From Paenibacillus sp. IHBB 10380 (GTDB lineage Bacteria; Bacillota; Bacilli; Paenibacillales; Paenibacillaceae), in contig NZ_CP010976.1 of assembly GCF_000949425.1 (NCBI RefSeq), positions 2,294,001 through 2,358,000 of the forward strand: a stretch of 64,000 nt of DNA. Reading direction: 5' to 3'. Under the pieces are notes generated by a model, which worked only from the letters and a program-made list of their open reading frames with translations, was not told where the DNA came from and ran no database searches. Positions 49,467 to 57,674 of this stretch are shown here, one piece after another; within the stretch, counting starts at the first letter, position 1; every line of letters starts with the position of its first letter. Position numbers and translations under genes: made by a program.

Positions 49467-50078
49467 ATGCCACAGCTTCATGGACTCACATTTAACACGA
49501 GTGACTTGAGCGAGCTGGAAATGTACAAGCTGATGATCGGATCCGTTGTACCCAGACCTATCGCATGGGTTTCTTCAAAAAGTAAGGATGATGTTGTTAA
49601 TTTAGCACCATTCAGTTTTTTTACAGTTGCATCAAGAAACCCGCCAACGCTATTGATTTCAATAGGAACTGGCGTGGACGAACGAGAGGGTACAGTAAAG
49701 GATACACTCACAAATATTCGCGAAGTGGGAGAATACGTCATTAATGTTGTCTCAGAGCCACTGGGCGAAGCGATGTTGCGTTCATCCGCTAGTGTCGAGC
49801 CTGCGAAAAATGAGTTTGAGCTTGCGGGCGTCACCCAAAAGTCATGTGAGCTTGTAGATGTACCCGCCGTGCTGGAAGCGCCGATTGCGTTTGAGCTGAA
49901 GCTAGATCGGATTATTCCAGTAGGTGGAGATCATCTTGTGCTTGGAAAAGTGCTCCGTGTACAAATTGATTCGGCCGCCTATGCAGGGAACTATAAAGTA
50001 GCTATCGATAAATGGAGACCCCTTGCAAGCTTAGCAGGGGACTTTGCCAGGCTCACACCTCCGTTTTCAATTGGATAG
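49467..50078 (+). CDS. flavin reductase-like FMN-binding protein
   Basis: The ATG at 49467 has AGGAGG 6 nt upstream, so the longer ORF start at 49419 is rejected. The 203-residue product begins MPQLHGLTFN. It contains the flavin-reductase-like signature MIGSVVPRPIAWVSS, NLAPFSFFTVASRNPPTLLI and a C-terminal GGDHLVLGKVLRVQID. Such proteins bind FMN and act as oxidoreductases of unknown substrate or as partners of monooxygenases. Control by the divergent HxlR regulator is likely. Confidence 0.88.
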   Translation: MPQLHGLTFNTSDLSELEMYKLMIGSVVPRPIAWVSSKSKDDVVNLAPFSFFTVASRNPPTLLISIGTGVDEREGTVKDTLTNIREVGEYVINVVSEPLGEAMLRSSASVEPAKNEFELAGVTQKSCELVDVPAVLEAPIAFELKLDRIIPVGGDHLVLGKVLRVQIDSAAYAGNYKVAIDKWRPLASLAGDFARLTPPFSIG

Positions 50079-50167
50079 AAGCATCCTACACTTGATGTTA
50101 CTCGTAGCTAGCAGAAAGCTCTTTTTTCCTATTCAAGCGTGACTATTTGTAGTAGGTGCGCGTAGAA

Positions 50168-50198
50168 AAAGCCACGTTGGACGCGGCCCTTTTTCACT
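50168..50198. terminator. bidirectional terminator
   Basis: GAAAAAGCCACGT and ACGCGGCCCTTTTTC form a hairpin with A- and T-runs on both sides, between the convergent flavin reductase-like and membrane protein genes. Confidence 0.7.
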
Positions 50199-50199
50199 G

Positions 50200-50760
50200 C
50201 TATTCTGAGGATACGGAATGATCCTTCGTTATTTTTTTGTGTCGAGGCCATAATGTGTAACTGAAGCTAATCAGAAAATCAATACCTAACACAACTGACC
50301 ATACACGCATCATCTGAAACAGCACTAACGTACGACTGTCCACATTCACCATAAATATCATTCCATACAAAATAACGCATCCGATCGCCCATGAAAGAAA
50401 GTGACGGAACCAACCATGTCGTTCGTCTCGGGCATGCTCTTTGCCAAATTTGACTCGTTTCTGCGGAGAAGGACCACCCGCGAACTTATGGGCAAACCGA
50501 ACATCAGTCCACCGAATCATGGAATGACCAAATCCTATCGAAACTCCGATATAGACCGCTGCAATACCATGAGCCAAACTAGCCTCTGCCCCCTCCTGTA
50601 AATGAACTACCGTTACAATTAGAAGAATCAAGTCGATTATAGGAGTGAAGTAAAGTAATAAGGCCCCTGTCTTTTTTAAGCGAAAAATGTAACGACACGC
50701 TAATCCAGCTAGGACAAATACCCAGAATGCGATCTCACAACCAATAATTAAAGCAATCAT
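50200..50760 (-). CDS. integral membrane protein, unknown function
   Basis: The 186-residue protein has about five hydrophobic segments, for example LIIGCEIAFWVFVLAGLACR, LLYFTPIIDLILLIVTVVHL and a C-terminal LSWAIGCVILYGMIFMV. A charged loop between helices contains GGPSPQKRVKFGKEHARDER. No catalytic motif was seen. Monocistronic. Confidence 0.7.
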   Translation of the reverse strand: MIALIIGCEIAFWVFVLAGLACRYIFRLKKTGALLLYFTPIIDLILLIVTVVHLQEGAEASLAHGIAAVYIGVSIGFGHSMIRWTDVRFAHKFAGGPSPQKRVKFGKEHARDERHGWFRHFLSWAIGCVILYGMIFMVNVDSRTLVLFQMMRVWSVVLGIDFLISFSYTLWPRHKKITKDHSVSSE

Positions 50761-50896
50761 GATCTGCCCCTCTTCCTTCTTAACAATAATTCTACCAAAA
50801 CCAACTTAACACCAAATGGAACATATTTCAAATATGCTAATTGTACTCAAAGGATAGATCTTCAATATCTGTGTTTAACAAACATGCGATGAATAA

Positions 50897-51667
50897 TTAC
50901 AACTCTGCCGTAATATCTTCAATATTAAGAATAATGGGACAATGATCACTGCCCATGATCTTACAATCAATTTGTGCATCCAATAAGAAGGGATTCAGTC
51001 TTGAAGAAACAAGGAAATAGTCAATTCTCCAACCAATATTCCGTTCTCTAACCTTTGCCATATAGGACCACCAGCTATACGCATCTGTCTGTTCAGGATA
51101 GAAATATCTAAACGTATCGATAAATCCAGCATCTAGCAGTCTAGTCATCTTATTCCGTTCTTCTGGGGTGAATCCTGAATTTGTGAGATTCGATTTAGGA
51201 TTCTTCAAATCTATTTCTTGATGGGCAACGTTCAAATCACCACATATAATAACAGGCTTTTGATCATCCAATTGTTGCAGGTAACTTAGAAAGCGATCTT
51301 CCCATTCCAGTCTATACGGAAGCCTTGTTAGATCACGTTTAGCATTTGGCGTATATACATTCACGAGATAGAAGGTATCAAATTCCAGCGTAATGATCCG
51401 TCCCTCTGGTTCTTCATCTTCCTCCAAGCCATATCGTACTGAAAGAGGTTTAATCCTTGTAAAAATAGCAGTTCCCGAATACCCTTTCTTCACCGCGTAA
51501 TTCCAATATTGAGTATATTTTTCTCCTAGTTCAAGGTTAATTTGTCCTTCCTGTAGCTTCGTCTCTTGAACACAGAATATATCTGCATCCATTTCTTCAA
51601 AATAGTCATTGAATCCTTTCGTTACACATGCTCTTAAACCATTCACATTCCACGATACTAGCTTCAT
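50897..51667 (-). CDS. exoA: exodeoxyribonuclease III / AP endonuclease (ExoA type)
   Basis: The 256-residue protein (start ATG at 51667, 10 nt after AGGAG; an ATG 6 nt earlier is possible) shows MKLVSWNVNGLRA, FCVQETKLQEGQI (metal-binding Glu), CGDLNVAHQEIDL, and the C-terminal RIDYFLVSS and IMGSDHCPIIL (catalytic Asp-His). This is the Mg-dependent ExoA/XthA endonuclease-exonuclease-phosphatase family that repairs abasic sites. Monocistronic. Confidence 0.95.
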   Translation of the reverse strand: MKLVSWNVNGLRACVTKGFNDYFEEMDADIFCVQETKLQEGQINLELGEKYTQYWNYAVKKGYSGTAIFTRIKPLSVRYGLEEDEEPEGRIITLEFDTFYLVNVYTPNAKRDLTRLPYRLEWEDRFLSYLQQLDDQKPVIICGDLNVAHQEIDLKNPKSNLTNSGFTPEERNKMTRLLDAGFIDTFRYFYPEQTDAYSWWSYMAKVRERNIGWRIDYFLVSSRLNPFLLDAQIDCKIMGSDHCPIILNIEDITAEL

Positions 51668-51786
51668 TGTCATTTATCTCCTTACAGTTCACTTTAATTA
51701 CTTCATTCAAGTGTAACATATATGTACAATGTGGCTTGGAGATTCATTAGGGTAATAACAATGGAGGATCTACCTCACGCTTCATA

Positions 51787-51819
51787 TATCATGCTTCATG
51801 AATCTAATGAAGCATGATA
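51787..51819. promoter_or_regulatory. perfect 13-bp-arm palindrome upstream of the MFS gene
   Basis: TATCATGCTTCAT and ATGAAGCATGATA are separated by 7 nt, ending 56 bp before the MFS start. Without a T-run it is more likely an operator than a terminator. Confidence 0.5.
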
Positions 51820-51874
51820 CAATAACAAGGCTGTAATAGACAACTGACGTCAAATATGTAAAGGACACAAATTC

Positions 51875-53041
51875 ATGAATTCAGCAGCACCCTTAAGAAT
51901 GTTTAATCTTTTGTACTTTGCTCTGCTTGCCTTATTTATTCCCTTCCTTCCGGTCTTTTTAGATGATCAAGGATTGAGCCCCTCACAAATCGGATTCATT
52001 GTAGGTACAGGAGGTTTCATTACGATCCTCGCTCAGCCTCTATGGGGGATGATCAGTGATCGAACCAAAACCATTCGTAAAGTGGTCTTGTTTCTACTTG
52101 TAGGTGCTACTATAGCCGGTTATTTCTTATTTAACTCCACAAGCTATGGAATGCTTATTTTGTTTGCTATGCTGGTGTATTTCTTCCTGATGCCAATCGA
52201 TCCGCTCACAGAAAGTTTGAACTTTCGTGTATCTGAGGGAATGGGCATTAGCTATGGTTCCATTCGTACATACGGAGCACTCGGTTATGGCGTGATGTCG
52301 CTTATTACCGGTTACTTTATGTCTTATTTCGGAGCTTACAGCTTAGCATTGCTCTTTGCTGGTATTGGGATCTGCTGCTTTATCATTAATCTTCGAATTC
52401 CGGATGCGCCGGTCACTGCCAAACCGGTAACGGTAGACGGTCTCAAGAATTTCTTGAGTAATCGCGAAACGCTACTGTTTCTAGTACTCGTATTCATAAG
52501 CTCCGTTCCAGCTCGTATGAATGACACTTTTCTTGGTGTGTACATCCGTGAGCTTGGAGGAAGTACCGAGCTGGTCGGACAATCCTTTTTTCTAGCAGCA
52601 GGTAGCGAAATTATCGTATTCGCTCTAAGCTTCTGGTGGCTACGCCCAGGTAAAGAACTCTTGATCGTCTCCATTTCTGGCGCTTTTTACTTTATGCGCT
52701 TCTTTCTCTCAGCTTGGATTACCGATCCACATTTACTAGCCTACATACAGGTTCTTCAACTGCTTACCTTTCCGGTGTTCTATTCAGCAGCTATTCAATA
52801 CCTGTACCGTATCGTACCTGAGGAATGGCGTGCCACTGGTCAAACGGTGCTGGCGTTATTATTCTTCGGTGTATCCAGCATCATCGCCTCTTATGTTGGT
52901 GGGGCCGTGTATGAAGCCTTTGGTGGCAAAACGCTGTATTTGTCCCTCTCAGCCATGTCTTTTGTAGGGATGTTATTCGGATTACTCTTGTATCGGATAT
53001 ATGGTAAAAGGCATTCTGATCAATCCATTTCAGCCGAATAA
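51875..53041 (+). CDS. MFS transporter (MFS_1-like, 12 TM)
   Basis: The 388-residue protein has about 12 hydrophobic segments. The family motif in loop 2-3 is WGMISDRTKTIRKV (G-x-x-x-D-R-x-x-R/K). The N-terminus LRMFNLLYFALLALFIPFLP resembles LacY/NupG-like MFS_1 proteins (YwbF/maltose-type permeases). The substrate is not determinable. AAAGGACA lies before the ATG. No neighbour suggests a pathway. Confidence 0.85.
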   Translation: MNSAAPLRMFNLLYFALLALFIPFLPVFLDDQGLSPSQIGFIVGTGGFITILAQPLWGMISDRTKTIRKVVLFLLVGATIAGYFLFNSTSYGMLILFAMLVYFFLMPIDPLTESLNFRVSEGMGISYGSIRTYGALGYGVMSLITGYFMSYFGAYSLALLFAGIGICCFIINLRIPDAPVTAKPVTVDGLKNFLSNRETLLFLVLVFISSVPARMNDTFLGVYIRELGGSTELVGQSFFLAAGSEIIVFALSFWWLRPGKELLIVSISGAFYFMRFFLSAWITDPHLLAYIQVLQLLTFPVFYSAAIQYLYRIVPEEWRATGQTVLALLFFGVSSIIASYVGGAVYEAFGGKTLYLSLSAMSFVGMLFGLLLYRIYGKRHSDQSISAE

Positions 53042-53088
53042 GTACTCTTCATAAAATACATCGAAAAAAGCAGGTTGAACTTGATACG

Positions 53089-53146
53089 CTCCCATCATAG
53101 TAGACAGTAGAAAAAAACAAACCTTCTACTACTACAATGATGGGAG
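53089..53146 (+). promoter_or_regulatory. hairpin that can hide the orfA ribosome binding site
   Basis: CTCCCATCATAGTAG (53089-53103) can pair with CTACTAC..ATGATGGGAG (to 53146). The right arm contains GGGAG, the ribosome binding site of orfA. IS3/IS10-type elements use such structures to block translation of read-through transcripts (inference). Confidence 0.55.
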
Positions 53147-53154
53147 TTTTTCTA

Positions 53155-53844
53155 ATGTCTAAAAGAAGTCCTACTTCTTTAGAAGTAAAATTACACGCCG
53201 TTCAGCGGTGTCTTGGGCATAAGTCAAATCCAAACTATGAAGCAAAACAGCTCGGGGTAAGTAAGGGAACCGTCACGGATTGGATAAGAAAATATAAGGC
53301 AGATGGTTTGGAAGGGCTAAAGGAATCAAAGACATGGAAAACATACTCAAAGAAAGCGAAGCTTGCTGCTATTAAAGAGTTATTGTCTGGTCATTACTCC
53401 TTATCAGCGGTAACAAAAAAGTACCATATTTCAAGTACAAGTGTCCTGAGGAATTGGATTTCCAAGTATACTAGTGAGATAGAATTGAAACCTACTCGTA
53501 AAGGAAAGGGACTATCTCATATGAATAATGGACGTAAAACATCTTTTGAAGAACGCATTGAAATTGCACAATATACCATCGCTAATGATTTGGATTATCA
53601 GAAAGCGATCGCAAAGTACGATGTATCCTATCAGCAAGTGTACGCATGGGTTCGGAAATATCAAGGAGGCAGTGAGGATGCTCTCAAGGACAATCGCGGT
53701 CGCAAAAAGCCTGTAGAGGAACTAGATGAGCATGAACGTCTTAAGCTACGGATCAAGCAATTAGAAGCTCGGAACGAATACCTGGAGATGGAGAACTCCT
53801 TCGCAAAAAAGTTGGCACAGATCAAGCAACGAAATACACGCTAA
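53155..53844 (+). CDS. IS3-family transposase OrfA (two helix-turn-helix units)
   Basis: I use the ATG at 53155 (MSKRSPTSLEVK) with GGGAG 8 nt upstream. The 229-residue product has duplicated HTH units: AKQLGVSKGTVTDWIRKY and, later, AIAKYDVSYQQVYAWVRKY, with a third SAVTKKYHISSTSVLRNW between them. It ends in a leucine-zipper-like coiled coil (LKLRIKQLEARNEYLEMENS). At 53805-53811 the codons GCA AAA AAG form the slippery heptamer A_AAA_AAG, where -1 frameshifting yields the OrfAB fusion transposase. Confidence 0.92.
   Translation: MSKRSPTSLEVKLHAVQRCLGHKSNPNYEAKQLGVSKGTVTDWIRKYKADGLEGLKESKTWKTYSKKAKLAAIKELLSGHYSLSAVTKKYHISSTSVLRNWISKYTSEIELKPTRKGKGLSHMNNGRKTSFEERIEIAQYTIANDLDYQKAIAKYDVSYQQVYAWVRKYQGGSEDALKDNRGRKKPVEELDEHERLKLRIKQLEARNEYLEMENSFAKKLAQIKQRNTR
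53805..53811 (+). promoter_or_regulatory. programmed -1 frameshift heptamer of the IS3 element
   Basis: A_AAA_AAG is in the correct phase near the end of orfA. The -1 frame continues VGTDQATKYTLTLVRQVDLY into orfB without a stop. Confidence 0.85.
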
Positions 53845-54719
53845 CCCTCGTTCGACAAGTAGACTTGTATCATGCGATTCAAGAACTGAACAAAGAAAAA
53901 GGTTACGCAATTACGAAGTTGTGTGCGTTAGCAGGGGTTGCTCGATCTGCCTATTACAAGTGGTTAAACTGGACGCCATCTGCCAGGGAACTTGAAATTC
54001 ATGCGCTAGCTAAAGAAGTGAAGCTTCGTTATGACAAGCGAAAAGGGATACTTGGGTATCGTCAAATGCGTACTCAGCTAAACCGAAAACTCAAAAAGAC
54101 TTACAACAAAAAACGCTATTATCGAATCATGCGTGCTCTTGGACTCAAAGCAGTCATCCGTAGGGAACGGCCGAGCTACGTGAAAGCCTCTGAAATCCAT
54201 GTCGTTGAAAATGTAATGAAACGTAACTTTGATGCCAATTCTCCTAATTCAAAGTGGTGTACGGATGTCACCGAGTTGAAGTATGGGAATGGTCGCAAGG
54301 CCTATTTAAGCGCTATTATCGATGTATACGATAACGCCATTGTTTCATGGGTATTAAGCCATTCCAACAACAATAAACTCGTGATGGATACGCTGAAGAA
54401 GGCTTACAAGAAGAATCCCAGTGTAACCCCACTCCTCCAAAGCGACAGAGGCTTCCAGTACACATCTCATGAGTATAATCGACTCCACGTAAAATATGGA
54501 TATATGAAAAGCATGTCTCGTGTGAGCCGATGCTTGGACAACCAACCTATTGAACGATTTTGGGGTACTTACAAATCAGAAAGCTATTATCTTACAAAGT
54601 TTCACACCTATGAAGACGTCTTTAAAGACGTTAGCGAATATATTCGCTATTACAACAACTACCGCTATACAGAGTGTTTGGGTGGTTTGTCACCTAATGA
54701 ATACCGCCGAACTGTATAA
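53811..54719 (+). CDS. IS3-family transposase OrfB (DDE domain), made as OrfAB
   Basis: The -1 frame opens at 53811 and continues for 302 codons; a TTG at 53865 could start OrfB alone. An HTH_21-type region is followed by the rve/DDE core. Visible catalytic positions are WCTDVTELKYG (Asp 1), LLQSDRGFQYTS (Asp 2) and CLDNQPIERFWGTYKSE (Glu within NxxxExF-like). The ending is FTYNN-like RYYNNYRYTECLGGLSPNEY, typical of IS150-group transposases. The reading frame is intact, so the element may be active. Confidence 0.92.
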   Translation, partial: VGTDQATKYTLTLVRQVDLYHAIQELNKEKGYAITKLCALAGVARSAYYKWLNWTPSARELEIHALAKEVKLRYDKRKGILGYRQMRTQLNRKLKKTYNKKRYYRIMRALGLKAVIRRERPSYVKASEIHVVENVMKRNFDANSPNSKWCTDVTELKYGNGRKAYLSAIIDVYDNAIVSWVLSHSNNNKLVMDTLKKAYKKNPSVTPLLQSDRGFQYTSHEYNRLHVKYGYMKSMSRVSRCLDNQPIERFWGTYKSESYYLTKFHTYEDVFKDVSEYIRYYNNYRYTECLGGLSPNEYRRTV

Positions 54720-54876
54720 CAAAAAACCTCAGCTCTGTTCAAACCAGCCGAGGAATCGAGGTCTAACTATTTTTGTTTTTTACACTGTCCACTTGACAGG
54801 GAGCACTTCAACTATCGCCTGCTTTTTTTGATATTAAATGGAACAATACATGATTCGATTTGCTCCTACGCTTCTT

Positions 54877-56286
54877 TTATAATACGATTTCAATCGTTGT
54901 TCCGTAACCCACTATACTGTTGATTTTAATTTCTCCATTGTGTACCCGAATAACATCATTTGCAATAGCCATACCAAGACCGGAGCCTTTATGTAACTCC
55001 CCGGTGTTTGTTCCCCGATAATACCGATCAAAAATTCTTTCCAACTCTTTTTTCTGTATGCCTTTTCCATCATCTTGAATGATGATGTGTATCTGTTCCT
55101 TCTTTTCAATACGGACAACAATATTTACATTGCTATCATTATGAACAATCGCGTTATAGATCAGATTACTTATTGCTCTCCGAATGAAGATCTCATCAAC
55201 ATCTATTGCAATCGTTTCTTGATCACACTGAAATTCAATGTGTCTATCGGAATACTTGGCGTCATTCAAAATATCAATCACCATATTCCGCAGAAGAGTC
55301 ACCATATTAACCGTCTTTTTATTTAAAGACAATTCTTTGTTTTTCAATCTTGTAGATAAGTTTAAATCCTCGATAACCTCATTCATATATAGTGATTTAC
55401 TCTCAATGATTTCAGCATATTCCATCATTTCTTCTATTGAAAATTGATATTCTGCATCTTTCATCATTTCGGCATAACCTAAGATGGAAGCTAACGGCGT
55501 TTTAATATCATGAGAGATATTCGAAATCCACTCTTCCTTCATTTTATCCAGTTTTTTTCGCTCATTTTCGCTCACTCTTAGCTCATTTGACAAATAATTA
55601 ACATTGTAAAAAACTTCTTTGTAGATTCCTTTAGGTTCATAATTTATATTGTATTCTTTATTGGCCAACCTTTTGATCCCGTCAATCAACGAGTTTAATG
55701 GCTTGGTAAGCCTTTTACTGAATAAATATCCGATCAATAAAGCAATAAATCCATCAATAATTATAAAAATGAGGCTGCCTACTTTGAACATATGGAAGAT
55801 GTTCCGATAATCATATGACAAGACATATTTACCGATATTAGGATCTTCAATTCCAATAAAAAAACTGTAGTTTTTTTGATTCATTTCTTTTCCACTTACA
55901 AAAACGGTGGTTTGTCCATCAATTTCCTTATATTTGTACATTTGAATCGCTTCTAATGGCGTATATTTTTTCTTTATCTCTTCTGGCAATCTATAACCGT
56001 ATATTTCCTTGCCGTTTTCGTCTAATATTTGTATCCAGGCCTTATTGGCTTCAAGCTCTTTTTTTCCTTTTTCGGTGATTGTCACCTGATTATTAGCCAT
56101 CGCTATATAATGACGGAACCCTGTCGTAAATGCTTCTGCAGATATCTCTCTAGTTTGAAAAGAAGGCTTCTGAGATACAGCCTGGGCGACGAGCAAACCC
56201 AATACAATCACAATATTTATAATAAGCACTAGTATGACTACCAACACAACGGATAATAAATATCTTCCAGTTAACCACCATTTCAT
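54877..56286 (-). CDS. sensor histidine kinase with extracellular domain
   Basis: The 469-residue protein has TM1 (about 8-33), an extracellular region of about 130 residues, TM2 (about 163-187), a HAMP-like segment (SKRLTKPLNSLIDGIKRLAN), and HisKA with SNISHDIKTPLASILGY (phospho-His). The ATP-binding boxes are NLIYNAIVHND, IQDDGKGIQKKEL and KGSGLGMAIANDV. It lies 3 bp after its response regulator. BceS/YxdK-type kinases beside Bce transporters normally lack an extracellular domain, so this kinase is of the ordinary periplasmic-sensing type. Confidence 0.92.
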   Translation of the reverse strand: MKWWLTGRYLLSVVLVVILVLIINIVIVLGLLVAQAVSQKPSFQTREISAEAFTTGFRHYIAMANNQVTITEKGKKELEANKAWIQILDENGKEIYGYRLPEEIKKKYTPLEAIQMYKYKEIDGQTTVFVSGKEMNQKNYSFFIGIEDPNIGKYVLSYDYRNIFHMFKVGSLIFIIIDGFIALLIGYLFSKRLTKPLNSLIDGIKRLANKEYNINYEPKGIYKEVFYNVNYLSNELRVSENERKKLDKMKEEWISNISHDIKTPLASILGYAEMMKDAEYQFSIEEMMEYAEIIESKSLYMNEVIEDLNLSTRLKNKELSLNKKTVNMVTLLRNMVIDILNDAKYSDRHIEFQCDQETIAIDVDEIFIRRAISNLIYNAIVHNDSNVNIVVRIEKKEQIHIIIQDDGKGIQKKELERIFDRYYRGTNTGELHKGSGLGMAIANDVIRVHNGEIKINSIVGYGTTIEIVL

Positions 56287-56289
56287 GGA

Positions 56290-57000
56290 TTATTCGTCCC
56301 TTATAACAAGTTTATATCCTAAGCCTTTTACTGTAATTAGATATTGAGGGTTTGAAGGCTGTTCCTCAATTTTCTCCCTTAATCTCCGAATGTGTACCAT
56401 AACCGTATTATCAAAGCCTATAAAATCTTCCCCCCACACATGGTCGCAGAGGCTTTCTTTGCTAATAATTCGATTCGCGTTCTTAAGAAGATACGATATC
56501 AAGCCAAGTTCTTTTGGCCTTAGTTCAATGTTTTCACCATTCTTTTTTAATTCTGCCCTTTGTTCATTTAATTCGAAGGGACCTGCTTTCAATAGAGTGT
56601 CTTCTTCCTTATCAGCCTGGATATAATCAGCTCTACGTAATTGTGCTTTTACACGATAAGCCACTTCTTTGGGGCTAAATGGCTTTACAATATAGTCATC
56701 ACCACCAATAGCAAATCCTAAAATTTTGTCAATTTCCTCTGTTTTTGCGGATAAGAACAGAATGGGTACGTTAGAGATACTTCTGATTTGTTTACAAACG
56801 TCATAACCTTCTCCATCAGGCAGCATAATATCCAGCAACACAATATCAGGCTTTTTTTGCTGGAATTGTATAAATCCGTCACTCACTGTTGTTGAAGTAT
56901 AGATATTATCTATTCCTTCTTTTGTTAAAACTGTTTTTAAAATTCTTAAAATGTCTTCTTCATCATCTATAATTAATACCTTAGTATTTTTTAGTGACAT
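56290..57000 (-). CDS. OmpR/PhoB-family response regulator
   Basis: I place the start at 57000 (MSLKNTKVLIIDDEEDILR), where GGAG precedes the ATG, rather than the longer ORF. The 236-residue protein has a receiver domain with DDEED, phospho-acceptor IVLLDIMLPDGEGYD (Asp about 52) and KPFSPKEV, then a winged-helix domain ending VHIRRLREKIEEQPSNPQYL and ITVKGLGYKL. It pairs with the adjacent kinase. Direct repeats upstream of the ABC genes are its likely target. Confidence 0.93.
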   Translation of the reverse strand: MSLKNTKVLIIDDEEDILRILKTVLTKEGIDNIYTSTTVSDGFIQFQQKKPDIVLLDIMLPDGEGYDVCKQIRSISNVPILFLSAKTEEIDKILGFAIGGDDYIVKPFSPKEVAYRVKAQLRRADYIQADKEEDTLLKAGPFELNEQRAELKKNGENIELRPKELGLISYLLKNANRIISKESLCDHVWGEDFIGFDNTVMVHIRRLREKIEEQPSNPQYLITVKGLGYKLVIRDE

Positions 57001-57116
57001 GTCATAACTCCTTCGCCCAAATTCCTCTGTGTTAGTAAGTATATAGCATAGATACGTCAGTTTAAACCATAAAATTCGAAATGACAGCACGTTTTAGATG
57101 TTGTTTCATAATGAAA

Positions 57117-57155
57117 AAAGACTTAGTTATCTTTAATCGATAACTAAGTCCTTCA
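57117..57155 (-). terminator. terminator between yxeA-like gene and response regulator
   Basis: On the minus strand GACTTAGTTATC pairs with GATAACTAAGTC around a 7-nt loop, followed by TTTTTTC. It ends the ABC-yxeA transcript, so the two-component genes are transcribed separately. Confidence 0.85.
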
Positions 57156-57300
57156 CTTTTAACTATGCTTCGCTATAGAGTGAATTTCATTTTATTATTT
57201 TTCTGACTCTTCCATTTTTCCCATATGTCATGAATCGCCAGTGCCAAACCGCGAATAATATCTAATGAAATAATTCTTTCTTTTTGATAAATGGATGGAT

Positions 57301-57654
57301 TCACTTTAATTTTTCCTTAGCTTTGTTAGAAATGTCTTCTATTTTCACTTCTTTATAGGACTTGACTTTTTTATCGTCTTTCACAAATAAATTTAAATAA
57401 GCTTCCTCACGAAGTTGCTTGTTACTTGTAAAAGTAAATGTTTGTTCTATTCCATCTTCATTAAAGGCAGGTAAGGTGTATTCATAAGTTACGAATTTCT
57501 CACCACTATCTGATTTGCTTTCTATCTTCTCACCCATCCCTTTAATTTGAACATAATAATTGTCTGTACCTATTCTGTTTAGATTCACATTTTGCATAAA
57601 AATGAAAGCGCCAAGCACCACTACAAGAAATACAACTAGGATTACCTTTTTCAT
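57301..57654 (-). CDS. YxeA-family exported protein (DUF1093)
   Basis: The 117-residue product has an N-terminal membrane segment (VILVVFLVVVLGAFIFM) and an OB-fold-like domain with NRIGTDNYYVQI, EYTLPAFNEDGIEQTFTF and a C-terminal VKSYKEVKIEDI. This is the pattern of the YxeA/DUF1093 family. In B. subtilis yxeA follows yxdJKLM. Here it lies directly behind the permease gene, so it belongs to the same peptide-stress module. Biochemical role unknown. Confidence 0.85.
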   Translation of the reverse strand: MKKVILVVFLVVVLGAFIFMQNVNLNRIGTDNYYVQIKGMGEKIESKSDSGEKFVTYEYTLPAFNEDGIEQTFTFTSNKQLREEAYLNLFVKDDKKVKSYKEVKIEDISNKAKEKLK

Positions 57655-57674
57655 TGTTTGTCTCCTTCACTATA

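Larger units (their letters stand above)
53076..54810 (+). mobile_element. complete IS3-family insertion sequence (IS150-like)
   Basis: The element carries orfA and orfB in -1 relation and is bounded by imperfect inverted repeats. The left end TGAACTTGATACGCTCCC and the inverted right end TGAAGTGCTCCC share TGAA..GCTCCC and then (t/c)A..AGT-GACAGT. No obvious target duplication could be fixed because the exact tips are uncertain by a few bases. Confidence 0.85.
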
